DNA of 64,000 nt from Vandiemenella viatica (Eukaryota > Arthropoda > Insecta > Orthoptera > Morabidae). The position numbers were made by a program, and so were the translations under genes. A model generated the notes under the pieces. It was not told the origin of the DNA. It did not search any database and saw nothing but the letters and a program-made list of their open reading frames with translations. The stretch is from assembly GCA_031002005.1 (NCBI GenBank), contig CM061920.1:45920610-45984609 (forward strand), read 5' to 3'. The first letter of the stretch is position 1, and every line of letters begins with the position of its first letter. Below, in pieces: positions 1-11,201 of the stretch.

Positions 1-485
1 TCTCGTTGCGGCTTGAATCGATGCTAAGGTGGAGTTACGGCTAGATTTGATGTCCTTTTTTACATGGCATGTAGCGGACGGGCTTAAAGTCAACGCTCCT
101 TCGAAGATGATATCATAAAACAAAGCATTCACCATAAATTGTTTATCAAACTGATGGGTCAACATGGATCCGTTGCGGGCCTCATATTGAGCCATGCTGC
201 CACGTGATTGGTCAGATTTGTAACCAATCGTAGCCGGGGTCCTGCCTTGTATCAACACATCGTTCGATAGAAGGAAAAATCAGAAGGCAAAAACTTTCCC
301 GTAAGCTGATCATTAATGCCTGAGTAACAAATTGCTCACTTATGTTACTACCGAACTTCCCGTTGATCTGGACGCGCCGTGTAATGCGTCCCGGTCCCGC
401 TGTCGACGAATAGTATTGATGACTGGCGTCCAGGCTTCACTCTAGCCGTAACTCCACCTTAGCATCGATTCAAGCCGCAACGAGA
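1..485 (-). mobile_element. Penelope-like element 3' fragment bounded by a 45-bp perfect inverted repeat
   Basis: Bases 1-45 and 441-485 are exact reverse complements over 45 bp. The left copy touches the window edge, so the arm may be longer. Read on the minus strand, the stretch just inside the right arm (about 445 to 370) contains a Ser-Glu-Ala-Trp motif that also occurs at the C-terminal end of the PLE GIY-YIG protein near 10740. This suggests the 3' end of a PLE reading frame followed by its untranslated tail. Minus-strand 180-240 and plus-strand 486-535 are also diverged copies of each other in opposite orientation. The PLE reading is inference from a short match. Confidence 0.45.
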
Positions 486-700
486 TTTGACCCCTGCTAC
501 GACTGGTTCTACAGCCAACCAATCAGAGGTTAGCAGTGGTAATCTGGTCTAGCTCAGCAACTTCGCACGTTCCTGACCTCACTTCACCAGAAGATGGCGC
601 CGACGATTGAGAGCGCCGAAATATCGTGTAACTATAACACTCATATAACTCGGCTAGTCACCCGAGAAAATTATTTATATTCTCAACGCCGAGAAAAACT
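486..700 (+). mobile_element. PLE terminal-repeat-like segment with hammerhead-like hairpin
   Basis: This follows the inverted repeat and resembles the terminal repeats of other PLE copies here. At 588-594 is CAGAAGA, a near match to the hammerhead CUGANGA box. GGCGC (596-600) then pairs with GCGCC (613-617), followed by GAAA (618-621), TATC and GTG. The flanking CAC before the box could pair with that GTG. U4 of the core is changed, so activity is doubtful. Confidence 0.4.
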
Positions 701-1372
701 ACGTAATTATGTAAACAGAAAATTGTTGTCAAACATGTTCCACAACAACAGCTTTGTGCCAGGACATTGATTCTCAGAGTTTCACAATGCGTGAATCTTA
801 CATTTTTTTGTCTTACTGGAATTGTTATTTCAATATTTGCTGCTAAACTCTACTCTGTATTATCGGTATAATTTCAGGGTATACTTAAATCAGTTGTACT
901 CATTAACTCATTAGCCACAGTTGGTGAGTCACAAACCACATACCGAATCATTTGTACACCATCATTGTACTCTTGGTGGGTGCATATTATAGGTAAGTTG
1001 ATTTAGACATATCCAAACGGTCCATCATACTTTTTCCTTTCAACCCGTCTATATGGTGCCATGTAAATCACCTATGGCTGTTTGGTTGCTATAGCCCATA
1101 TCATTTTTTTCAAACAGCTTTAATTTTATGTGGAAAATGCAGCTGCTGTTCATAAAATGATGTCCATTTGATGACTGTTTATTTAATATTATTCTCTTCT
1201 ATGTCCAAGATTATATAATATTTGGATAATTTAGCAATTCCTCTGTTAAGTGCCACAAGTAAATATTTTGTCTTTTCTCTTTAATTTTATGGACAAAGAA
1301 GGTGACTGTGGATAAGACAGAGAAGATATTAATGTCAGTATCATAACGGAAAACCATGTTTTGTGTATACAG
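701..1372. other. Intronic sequence, nothing recognised
   Basis: AT-rich sequence upstream of the first recognised exon, ending in a polypyrimidine-poor but usable acceptor (TATACAG at 1366-1372). I see no transposon protein, exon or RNA gene in it. Confidence 0.5.
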
Positions 1373-1525
1373 ACTGAGCAGCAAGCTGCCAACTATTACC
1401 AACAGCTGTGGGCAGCCAGTCAGGTACAACAGCAACAGGCTTTGCTTACCACAGTTAACCAGTGTTGCCAAATGCTATGGGCCCAGCAGCGTGAGATTGC
1501 AGCACTACGTGCAGCGGTGACAGCA
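1373..1525 (+). CDS. PCM1: PCM1-like gene, exon 1 of 7 seen (Gln-rich coiled coil)
   Basis: The exon is 153 nt (51 codons, phase 0 to 0), flanked by acceptor CAG at 1370-1372 and donor GTAAGT at 1526. It encodes a Gln/Ala-rich helix with LWAA, MLWAQQREIAAL and similar heptad-like spacing, as expected of a coiled-coil segment. PCM1 is a large coiled-coil scaffold of centriolar satellites that brings proteins to centrosomes and cilia. This exon alone would not identify the gene; the assignment rests mainly on exon 5. The next exon in phase is 10.4 kb downstream, and the intron is packed with transposons. There is no start codon in this exon, so the 5' part of the gene lies upstream of it. Confidence 0.7.
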
Positions 1526-1976
1526 GTAAGTGTTCAGATAGTTCTCAGAACACAGATCATGCAAATGTTTCGTGCTAATTCATAGTTAAAAATATATTCA
1601 GAAATTATTTGATATATTTAATTTTATCGCAATGGAATAATTTTGATGTTTCATGGGAATCTAGTTTTGCATTTCATTAATTTATTCCATAAGCAGCCTC
1701 TCATTCTTTTACATGTCACCCCTAGTTTCGAGGTCTGAGAAATAGTATAGATTTTAATTGTATCCAATAATCTTGAATAATTAACAGCAGAACAAAATTA
1801 TTTAGAGAAAAAGTGATCATTATTTGTTATAAGAATATGAAAACGGGTAACATTGTATCTTATCTGCAATTCATTCCTCCGTGACATTTTTCTGATTGTA
1901 ATAATATTGCAAATAATGGAGGAGAGGGAAAGCAGACCCATCACAGGCCACAAATCAAAGCAAAAAGGCAGTGACC

Positions 1977-2025
<49 letters not shown>

Positions 2026-3840
2026 AACCTTTATTAATTTGTTGAGACAAATCCTATATCAAGGTAGATATCAGCAAACGGAGATTTACAACATGACTAT
2101 TATAATAGTAGTGTTCATGCGTCTCTTGTAGTCTATGTACACGAATAAGGCTTTAAACTAACATATTGTGTAATTTGTTGTTAATCACTGTTCTCCTGCC
2201 TTCGTCTGTGGTAAATGATGGTACTATTTCCCTATCCTTTATTGTTTGCAATATTATTACAATCCAAGGTATGTCACAATAGAATGAATTGCAGGAAAGG
2301 TATTCAGTTACCAATTTTTAGATTTTTATTTTGCCCTCTAGTGTTTCAGTGACTTGAAATTAATCTTACGACTAAGTTTAAAGACCAACTACTTACCAAA
2401 ACTAAAAGGTTCTTAAAGCCTTAAGCAGCAAATGAATACTGATCTTCATCATTTTTATATTATTTTCATCCCTTTCCATCTTGCCATGTATTCTTCCACA
2501 AGAGTTCAGTTTCATATCAGTGTGATGTGAATTCAAATGCTTGTCAGGTTTTTCTTGACTTCGTAGCAGCATTGACAAAATTTCAGAAAAACATCCGTGA
2601 TGATAATTTATTTGCAGGAAATGCTCCTTACCAAAATGCTCCGTACCAAAATGACTGATGAAAGTTTTATATTTATTGCAAAAGATATTTGTTTTAAAAA
2701 TGGAAAACTTTTATATTTTTTGGGAAAAGGATTAAAAAGTTTATTTGGTTGAATTTCATATTAATTTTGTTGAGTTTAAAATTTTATGAAAGAAATAATT
2801 CATTTCCTAAAATACAATACTGTAATAGCTAGTGACACATGAAAAATCAAGACAATTTTTCTCATAAACTGACAGGAAATTTCTGGAGACACCACCAGTT
2901 AAAGAATACTTGGTCAACTGCCTAATCTTCTGGAAACTACACAAATCTCACAGTAAAAGACTGCCTGTAAGGTACCTTCAATTTTCCATTATTTAACAAC
3001 TTAATAACAATGTTGTAGTTATCGATACAAATTACACATCTCTTTTTGATAACTCTTCTACACAACAGAATAAATTTTCGTAGGACCAACTTACAGTATT
3101 GTCAATTAAATTCAGTCTAAAGATACCGTAACTTAACTTGGCAATCGATGATATAAAAAATAATTATTCAACAATTGTATTCAGTTTGGGGGGATGTTAT
3201 GATCTCTTACCACCTCAAATTTACACTGAGTAAAGAAATCTTCAAATTTGATAAAGATTTGCACAAGAGAAGAGTAGGTACAATTTTATAATCTACATAC
3301 CTCCAATGTTGCATATCAATAGTCAGACCCAGATAGCACAGTAATAAAGTTTATTAAAATGACATGATTTCACAACTTCTGTAATGTAACGCTAAATAGA
3401 TAGGATGCTTAGGGAGTCGAATCTAAATTACTTTGGAAGAAAATGTGCATCTTTGCTTGGTCTAACTGCACACATTTCATGACAGAGCCCGCACATATGA
3501 CACTAGTTTATTCACTACTGGGAGCAGCAGTTTTTGGACATCACCTTCTAGTAATGTAACTAATGCCAAGCTTTAGTAGGTCTTCCTGTCACTGCTAACA
3601 TTTCATCAAGTGTGGTCAGTGCAATTAAATTTGCAAGTTCTAGAAAGAGAAATGGTTCATGAGTTGATGACAGAATTAGAAAATTATTGTTATGTTCTCC
3701 CTGTAAGCATACCATACCAAATCTATAGGGAAAACATTTTGAGTTGCTATACTTTTGCAAAACTTGTAACTGCATGTTTTCCATATTATTAGTGTATTTT
3801 TGTTTGTGAAATGTGTAGTTCATGAGGCAAATTTTGTGAA
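1526..3840. other. Intron 1, first part; no gene seen
   Basis: AT-rich intron with a 47-base poly-A run at 1978-2024, perhaps the tail of a lost retrocopy. A minus-strand open frame of 161 codons spans 3560-4045, but I do not recognise its product and it has no supporting structure. No exon with matching phase and splice sites was found. Confidence 0.5.
1978..2024 (+). repeat. 47-base poly-A tract
   Basis: An uninterrupted A homopolymer in intron 1. No recognisable retroelement body precedes it, so it may be a decayed retrotransposon tail or a simple repeat. Confidence 0.9.
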
Positions 3841-4098
3841 CCATACCAGTATTGGCCTTGATGATTGCAAGAAACCGCCTAAAAACTGCAATCATGATGT
3901 GGCGCATGCGGGGGCCTGTGCTATTGCCTGGTTCCATTGTAAATGCCTGCATACACGTAACGGTTTGCCTGTATGGTAGGCCTGCACAGGATATCTGGAA
4001 AGATATACCAGTACAGACAAAGAGCACATACAGGGTACGGTACACCAGAGAGATTCAGATCAGTGATCAAGTGTAACAAAAAGCAAAGAAAAATACAA

Positions 4099-4425
4099 AA
4101 TCTGGTTTAAAGATTCCATTTTTAAGAGGAATGAATATGCCCACACAAAATCACTACAAGAATTAAGTTCAGATCCAATGGATTACCGTAAATACTTGTG
4201 GAAGATCAAAGATGTCTACCAAAAATTGTTGGTGGTAACTCCTTAATTAAAAAAAATAAACTGTTATGAGAGCCGCTATTTCTCTACATGAAAGATTAAC
4301 AGGTACCTTAAGATTTCGTTCTTGCAACTGGCCGGTAGTATGAATGTCCCAAGTATTCTGCAATAATATCGCCCCTAGCTGTTGGGAAAATAATTCCAAA
4401 GACATGTGAAGCCATGTATAAAGTA
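4099..4425 (+). pseudogene. PIF/Harbinger transposase remnant
   Basis: The plus-strand translation reads IWFKDSIFKRNEY, then LQELSSDPMDYRKYL, then LATGR and later AVGKIIPKTCEAMY, across stop codons and small frame changes. These blocks, in this order, match the N-terminal half of Harbinger (DDE_Tnp_4) transposases. The DDE catalytic part is missing. Neither terminal inverted repeats nor a 3-bp target duplication was found, so only a decayed internal piece can be supported. It lies in intron 1 of the PCM1-like gene. Confidence 0.65.
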
Positions 4426-4429
4426 ATTT

Positions 4430-5696
4430 GAAAGGAACACATGAACTAGGGGTATTTTAATCTTACAAAAAAGTGTACACTTTTTTGCGCCAAGTTGTCC
4501 GACTTCTTTGTCTTATCATGTTTCTTTTTCTCTTTATGCACATTATTTCTCATATTGCTAATTTTTTTCACTGCCACTTCTTTGTATCATCGGGCTCCAT
4601 CTCCTTAATCACCATTGGTTCGAGGTTGCATTTCTCTTCTCATGGTCATGTTATTCTTTGATTTTTACACACCACAGACAAGGTTCAGACTTAAATATTT
4701 CAATAAACTCTTCTACCACTTCATTATACCTACATCCTGACATGTGCCTAGTAAAATAACATCAAATAAACTCAGTAAACGTAAACAGTACCTGAACTGA
4801 AAATTGTACAGGCCACACACATGCTTCAGCAAACACAACTGTGCAGAGTTCTTCTCCGGTCACCTGTGCAGGCTGCTTTGCCTGCGCAGTTTTGTCTGCC
4901 GAGGCTGCCATACACGTTAAGGTTATTTTATTAGTACTGTTTGTTAATTGTTTCATCATTTGCTAAAAGTGAAAGTCATAGAGGGTAAGAGCAGACGGGT
5001 ACAGGGAATTGGAAAAATTGATGTTTAGGGAAATTGGCACTTGACTGTGTGCTCAATGCAATTAAATTAAATTAAAGTGATTACCTTGTTCTACACCCTT
5101 AATAACTAATACTGGCGGGACCTGCAGTTCTGTTTCTTTTGTTAAAAGAGATGTAATGAAGCCTCATCTGACTAGTTTCTTACTTAAAATTTAGATTCAT
5201 GCTTCTTCTGATGTTATAATCTATGAAGGAAGGATTCCAATATCTTGAAATTTTGAGAGTACAACATCGAATTATATTTAAGGCATAGAAGTTGTTATGA
5301 AACTTCAACTCCTCTCCTTATGATAACTATCAAATTCACCATAATTGTTTGAATTTTGGACAAAAGTTGCTTAATAAAATTGAAAATATTAAGTCTCTTA
5401 GTAAAATAGATATTGTACTTTTCATCATAGGTTTTCTATGATTTCTGTTAAAAATTTAGAGCAAATCGGTGATGATTATTCGTGATGGAATGCACGCTCC
5501 AATGATTTTTTCCCCATACACTTATGTTTCCCTTTCCTATACCAGCCTACTTTTGTTCAACGTCTAATTAACGGGGTTATTATTTGCCTCTTAATGTGGG
5601 AGATCTGATCAAAAAATAAAGGATTTTTTTTTTAATTTAGTTAGCTTTATGCACATCATCATATTTTTTTTTTTTCCCCTACATATGTTTCTGAAA
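4430..5696. other. Intron 1 continuation; nothing recognised
   Basis: AT-rich sequence with scattered short open frames and no recognisable element, exon or RNA. Confidence 0.5.
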
Positions 5697-5698
5697 TA

Positions 5699-7109
5699 CA
5701 CTCCTGGAAATTTAAATAAGAACACATTGATGCCGGTGTGTAAGACCCACCATACTTGCTCCGGACTCTACGAGAGGGCTGTACAAGCAATGATCAAACG
5801 CACGGCACAGCGGACACACCAGGAACACCAGTGTTGGCTGTCGAAGGGCGCTAGGTGCGCAGCAGTTGGGCACCGCCGCAGTCAGTGGCAGCCAGTTTGC
5901 CGTGGCATACGGAGCTCCATCTCAGTCTTTAACACTGGTAGCATGCCGCGACAGCGTGTACGTGAGCCGTATGTGCAGTTGACGGACTTTGAGCGAGGGC
6001 GTATAGTGGGCATGCGGGAGGCCGGGTGGACGTACCACCGAATTGCTCAACATGTGGGGCGCGAGGTCTCCACAGTACATCGATGTTGTCTCCAGTGGTC
6101 GGCGGAAGGTGCACGTGCCCGTCGATCTGGGTCCGGACAGCAGCGACGCACGGACGCACGGACGCACGCCCAGACCATCGCATCTCACGCAGTGCCGTAG
6201 GGGACCGCACCACCACTTCCCGGCAAATTAGGGACACTGTTGCTCCTGGGGTATCAGAGAGGACCATTCGCAACCATCTCCATGAAGCTGGGCTACGGTC
6301 CCGCGCACCGTTAGGTCGTCTTCCGCTCACGCCCCAACATCGTGCAGCCCGCCTCCAGTGGTGTCACGACAGGCGCATATGGAGGGACGAATGGAGACAT
6401 GTCGTCTTCAGTGATGAGAGTCGCTTCTGCCTTGGTGCCAATGATGGTCGTATGTGTGTTTGGCGCCGTGCAGGTGAGCGCCACAATCAGGACTGCATAC
6501 GACCGAGGCACACAGGGCCAACACCCGGCATCATGGTGTGGGGAGTGATCTCCTACACTGGCCGTACACCTCTGGTGATCGTCGAGGGGACACTGAACAG
6601 TGCACGGTACATTCAAACCGTCATTGAACCCATCGTTCTACCATTCCTAGACCGGCAAGGGAACATGTTGTTCCAACAGGACAATGCACGTCCACATGTA
6701 TCCCATGCCACCCAACGTGCTCTAGAAGGCCAGCGAGATCTCCGGATCTGTCCCCCATTGAGCATGTTTGGGACTGGATGAAACGTCGTCTCACGCGGTC
6801 TGCACGTCCAGCACGAACGCTGGCCCAGCTGAGGCGCCAGGTGGAAATGGCTTGGCATGCCGTTCCACAGGACTACATCCAGCACCTCTACGATCGTCTC
6901 CATGGGAGAATTGCAGCCTGAATTGCTGCAAAAGGAGGATATACACGGTACTAGTGCCGACATTGTGCATGCTCTGTTGCCTGTGTCTATGTGCCTATGG
7001 TTCTGTCTGTGTGATTATGTGTTGTATCTGACCCCAGGAATGTGTATATAAAGTTTCCCATTCCTGGGACAATGAATTCACGGTGTTCTTATTTCAATTT
7101 CCAGGAGTG
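5699..7109 (+). mobile_element. Tc1-like transposon with matching terminal inverted repeats
   Basis: The 27-bp termini (5699-5725 and 7083-7109) match at 26 of 27 positions, and each is flanked by TA (5697-5698 and 7110-7111), the Tc1/mariner target site. Length is about 1.41 kb, with a broken transposase inside. Well-preserved ends around a damaged gene point to a copy moved in trans or inactivated fairly recently. Its right TA abuts an older mariner remnant. Confidence 0.9.
5943..6921 (+). pseudogene. Tc1 transposase, disrupted
   Basis: It starts at ATG 5943 (MPRQRVREPYVQLTDFERG), with a helix-turn-helix region of the form GRIVGMREAGWTYHRIAQHVG. Further on are VFSDESRF (first catalytic Asp, near 6405), GIMVWGVISY, LFQQDNARPH (second Asp, near 6680) and IEHVWDWMKRRL (third catalytic residue, Glu, from 6757). 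At least two lesions break the gene. One is a frame change between about 6130 and 6200. The other is a small deletion near 6735-6745 that removes the usual PWPARSPDL block just before the final Glu. The DD34E layout is typical of Tc1 and acts by cut-and-paste, but this copy cannot make an intact enzyme. Confidence 0.9.
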
Positions 7110-7129
7110 TACATTGCAATTGGCAGCCA

Positions 7130-8100
7130 TTTCAAATTTGTAGTTCATTTTCTACAGTTGAAAAGGTAAGCGTGTTTTGTTGTGGTCAGGAATTTGCTTC
7201 TAACTTTAAAAAGTGGATCAAAGATTTTGTATGAAATTTTGCTTGAAAAATCGAATAAAGTGCAGTACCTCATTAAAAATGTCAACAGTAGGTTTTGGCA
7301 ATTGATGTAAGAATATCATTTTGCTCATGCCAAGCAATTTTTTCAAATGTTTTGGGCATAAAACATGTGGCAGAAAAGTTTGTTCAAAAATTGCTGAGTT
7401 CCGACATAAAACAACATCATGTAGATATCACTCAGGAATTGCCAAATGAGGTCAACAACATTCCAGAACTTCCTAAAACAGTCATAACAGGTGATGAAAT
7501 ATGGTTGTATGGATATGACTTTGAAAACAGGGCCAATCATCATAATGGAAGCTGCCTGAAGAGCCAAGACCGAAAAAAAATTCAATAAAATGTGGAAGTT
7601 CTCCTCACTGTTTTCTTTGATTTCAGTGGCATCCTGAGTTTCTGACAAATGGTCATACTATTAATAAAGAATACTACCTTGAAGTTATGCACCCTTTGAG
7701 TGAAGCTATCTACTGTAAACTCCCAGAGCTACTCATGGATATTGCATGGCCATAATGCTCCCACTCACACCTCACTGGTTCTTCTTAATTTTTAGGTAAA
7801 TAATAAAACTTTTGTTCCACCTCAGCCACTGTATTTACCCTACATGGCTCCCTGTAACTTCTTTCTATACCCAAGGCTGAAGAGAACCTTTAAAGCACTA
7901 CATTTTGCCACCATTAATAGGATAAAAACAGAATTGCTGAAAGAGCTGAAAGCTATACGAAAAAGTGAATTCCAGAAGTGCTTCCAAGATTGGAAAAAGT
8001 GATGGTACAAGTGTATTTTATCTGTGAAAAATTTTATTGAAGTGTACAAAACTGATCCTGATTAATAAATAAATATTCTTTAAGAAAAGCAAAAATTCCT
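7130..8100 (+). pseudogene. mariner transposase remnant
   Basis: Successive plus-strand blocks follow a mariner transposase: FVQKLLSSDIKQHHVDITQE, VITGDEIWLYGYD (first Asp), LTVFFDFSG-like sequence near 7600, YYLEVMHPLSEA, YMAPCNFFLYPRLKRTFK and KSEFQKCFQDWKKWYKC near 7975-8005. Stops and frame changes occur throughout, and the second catalytic region is badly eroded. No terminal repeats could be paired. It lies directly against the right end of the 5699-7109 Tc1 element. Confidence 0.8.
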
Positions 8101-8251
8101 GTTATTTTTGGCTAGACCTCTAAGCAAAGTTTTGTACACATTTGTCATATAACTGCCTACATACTAAGAAAAGGCTGTATATAAATTGATTGTACTGTGT
8201 ATAATGATTTAAATAAGTAAATTGATGAATAAATAATTACACTCACATATA

Positions 8252-9457
8252 CATAGTCCAGTCACATTAATGTGACCACCTCTCGAAAACCAGAATAACC
8301 ACCTTTGACAGAGCGGACCTCTGCGAGGCGTGCAGGAAGAGAGTCAATTAGGTTTCTGAAGGTGTTCACTGGGATGTTGAGTCATACCGACTCCACTGCG
8401 CTAGATTACGCTGTTGAGGATCCATGGCACGAACATCCCGATTGAGGTGGTCCCACAGATTCTCGTTTGGGTTTGAATCCGGTGAGTTAGCTGGCCAGGG
8501 GAGTAAGGTAGACTCATCCTGGTGCTCTTCGAACCAAGCACATACACTGCGAGCTTTATGACACCTCACATTGTCCTGCTGGTAGAAGCCATCATTCTGA
8601 GGAAAAATATTTGCATGTAGGGATGGACATGGTCCACAAGGACAGATACATACTTATGCTGATCCATCGTGCTTTCCACAATGATGAGTTCACCCAGTGA
8701 ATGTCAGGAAAACATTCCCCAAACCATAATGCTCCCTCCTCCACCCTGGATCCTTCCAACAATTGTTGCAGGGTGTTTGCTTTCAGACGTTACACACCGT
8801 ATGCGCCAACGTCCATCTGTCCGATGGAACATAAAACGTGATTCGTCAGAAAAAGCCACCTGTCGCCACTCTGTGGACATCCAGTTGCGGTACTGGTGTG
8901 CAAATTCCAGCCTTCGTCGCCGATCAACAGCAGTTAGCATAGGTGCATTAACCAGGCGTCTGCTGCGGAGGCCCATGCGCAGCAACATTCGCTGAACTGT
9001 TTTTGAGGATACACTCTTGGTAGCCCCTTGGTTCATCTGGGCAGTCAGTTGCTCAACAGTTGAACCTCTATTTGCCCGAACACATCTCCGTAGCCTTCGT
9101 TCGCCTCTGTCATCTATAGCCCATGGTGCACCACATGTTCCACGCTGCTGATTTTGAATAGTGCCATTTTGCCATGCACGGTATACTTTCACCACGGCAG
9201 CACGTGAACAGTTCACAAAATTAGCCATTTCCGAAATGCTTCCACCCTTGGCCTGAAAGCCAATAATCATGCCCTTTTGGACGTCGAATAAATCACTACG
9301 TTTTTGCATTACACCAATGATTGAAATGCTTTCCGATGCCCTTGGACATCCTTTATATTCATTCCACTGTAATGTGCTGCCACCTGCCTTCTGTGATTGG
9401 TTATTTCAAGTTGACGTCGAAAGTAGGTGGAGGTCACATTAATGTGACTGGACTGTG
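8252..9457 (-). mobile_element. Tc1-like transposon, minus orientation
   Basis: The ends read CATAGTCCAGTCACATTAAT at the left and the reverse complement of CACAGTCCAGTCACATTAAT at the right, with flanking TA at 8250-8251 and 9458-9459. Length is about 1.2 kb. The termini contain an internal palindrome (CACATTAATGTG). The family differs from the 5.7-kb Tc1 copy. Confidence 0.9.
8366..9309 (-). pseudogene. Tc1 transposase (second family), frame-broken
   Basis: The frame opens with MQKRSDLFDVQKGMIIGFQA at 9309 and runs 201 codons to about 8704. It covers a paired-like DNA-binding region and VAFSDESRFMFHR with the first catalytic Asp. The rest lies in another frame: YQQDNVRCHKARS near 8575 (second Asp), then WPANSPDSNPNENLWD near 8490-8450 with the final Glu. 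The domains are in normal order, and one frame break near 8700 separates the two halves. The tail after ENLWD looks short but present. I judge it inactive because of the frame break. Confidence 0.88.
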
Positions 9458-9459
9458 TA

Positions 9460-9900
9460 TTTTGGAAGCTTGACTGGTGGTTTCTTTTATAGTCTTTCCT
9501 TGGTGTGAAACAAACTTTAAATTCAATCGCAGTCATTCTGTTGCTGTTCATGGGCCATAACATTTAAATACATAAGTTGTCGTTACAGTTTTATTACAGA
9601 AAAATGTTGCCGGATCACACACAAAGCAACAATACATGTGGAAATGAACACAATACACTCCTTTAATAATATGAGAAGGTGAACCACCCGTGCTTAATGA
9701 CCTAGTTTGACCATGTTCCGAAGTTGCATGGTTCATAATTAGGAAAGCTATCAGGCCAACATGTATTCGCTGAATTACGCTCGTCAAAAAAAAAAAACAG
9801 TTCTTATCACGTCACAGTCATTGTTTACATATTTCAGAGTACCACCAGTACCCAGTAAACAGTTAAGTAGTTTTAATCTTGCATACCACACACACCAGTG
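9460..9900. other. Intron 1 continuation; nothing recognised
   Basis: No transposon protein or RNA gene recognised. A 12-base A run lies near 9786-9797. Confidence 0.4.
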
Positions 9901-10296
9901 CCGTATTGGCGGCATTCTTCAGAACTGCACACTTACACACCTTAACAGTTCGGCATCTAGCAACAGACTCCAACCATATAAAGTGACCATACTCTTCGCC
10001 AGCCAATGCAACACTCTCCTAAAGTCTCCATACTCTTTGCCGGCCATTGCAATATTGACTCCATGTGTTCCCGCGAATGCTACTAGCACGGCTCGCCAGT
10101 ATCGATATACTAGTGATACTATTGAATCGTTACACCCCCTCCGATAAACTTTTGGTGAATGATGTATTTGACAAAATCTTTCTTTCACCCCAATGTCAAC
10201 ACAACAAGCTAATGATTAATATTTCTGGTATGTAAATGGAGACTTTCCCGGTGTATTGATTCAGTGAATTCTTCACGGGTGTCCAATCAGATAGTC

Positions 10297-10343
10297 ATAG
10301 ACAACGTTTCAACAACCTGCTCGGTTGTCTTCATCAGGTCTAT
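10297..10343 (-). ncRNA. Candidate hammerhead ribozyme in PLE 3' region
   Basis: On the minus strand the order is ATAGAC (10343-10338), CTGATGA (10337-10331), AG, ACAACC, GAGCA, GGTTGT, T, GAAA (10310-10307), CGTT, GTCTAT (10302-10297). ATAGAC pairs perfectly with GTCTAT (stem I, 6 bp), and ACAACC with GGTTGT (stem II, 6 bp). The invariant boxes CUGAUGA and GAAA are intact. The ACGU after GAA would form a 2-bp palindromic stem III, best closed between two RNA copies, and the cleavage triplet would be GUU just before stem I. One extra G lies at the base of stem II. Hammerhead motifs with very short stem III are known from Penelope-like retroelements. Cleavage is not shown here. Confidence 0.7.
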
Positions 10344-10452
10344 TTAAGATAATTACTTCTCGAAATCACCAACAGACTGGCTTAGCTGCCGCCGAAAATT
10401 CTAAGGTCGTGTATCGAAGGTTGCCAGGACGCCCAATAAGCGCACCGAAACT

Positions 10453-10633
10453 GAGGGTATCAATGTTGCGGACTGTGTATGGAGCCACAACCGGTCACCC
10501 ATCCAGGTGCTCACCATGCTCAACCTTGCTTAACCGGTTCACTGCCAACTGAGGATATCAATGTTGCGGACTGCGTATGGAGCCATAACACGTCACCCAT
10601 CAAGGTATTCACCACACTCAACATTGCTTAATT
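10453..10633 (-). repeat. Two tandem copies of a ~98-bp unit in the PLE 3' region
   Basis: 10453-10550 and 10551-10633 share start and internal sequence (for example ATCAATGTTGCGGACTG in both), with the second copy partly truncated. They lie between the GIY-YIG frame and the hammerhead candidate of the minus-strand PLE. Confidence 0.8.
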
Positions 10634-10790
10634 TGTAGCCATAAGTGCTGGCGAACTTAATCCACGGCGTCAGTTTGCATCCATTTGGCCTTGTTGAGAA
10701 GATTTCTGTTTTTCAAGACGTAGATTCCTAATAATCAGTCTCCAGGCTTCACTCAAGAACAGTCCGCTATCCCTATTGATGTTATTATCA

Positions 10791-11170
10791 TTAAGCTGTA
10801 TTTCCAATGCTTCCAATGCTTACTGAGTCCCAGAATGAAGAGACCCTGGCCAGCACCACCGTTTCATCAAACACTACCTTATGGTCTTCATCGAAAGCAT
10901 GCTCGGCTATTGCGGACTTTTCCACTTGCACCAGTCTCAAGTGTCGTTTGTGCTCGGTAATACGTTCAGCGATGGTTCTGATCGCCTGTCCGATATAAAC
11001 TTTGTCGCATTCACAAGGTATGGAATAAATACCAGGAATTCTTAGGCCTAAATCATCCTTAACCGAGCAAAGCACATCACGTATCTTGGCAGGCGGCCGA
11101 AAAATGCTTTTTATACCAGACCGCGCCATGAGCCTTCCAATCTTTCCGGACGTGTTACCGGCATATGGCA
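10791..11170 (-). pseudogene. PLE GIY-YIG endonuclease domain (lineage B)
   Basis: The minus-strand frame reads RLMARSGIKSIF, then GIYSIPCECDKVYIGQAIRT, followed by ITEHKRH and AIAEHAFDEDH. GIYSIPC with KVYIGQ is the GIY-YIG signature; the downstream Arg, His and Glu positions are as expected. In PLEs this nuclease is fused behind the RT and is thought to nick target DNA for insertion. Cys residues before and within the motif fit the PLE zinc-binding linker. The frame ends near 10791 with an SEAWRLIIRN-like extension in a shifted frame. Confidence 0.88.
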
Positions 11171-11201
11171 GAAAGGCAAAAGTTTTTGGTGGTTCAATTT
11201 G

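Noticed and set aside
1853..2131. Open frame with poly-Lys
   Set aside because: The Lys run is the translation of the 47-base poly-A tract.
3560..4045. 161-codon minus-strand open frame
   Set aside because: No recognisable domain, no splice or promoter support, and it lies next to a Harbinger relic; probably chance.
6026..6616. Minus- and alternative-frame open frames over the Tc1 gene
   Set aside because: They are shadows of the transposase in GC-richer sequence; the catalytic motifs are in the plus-strand frames listed.
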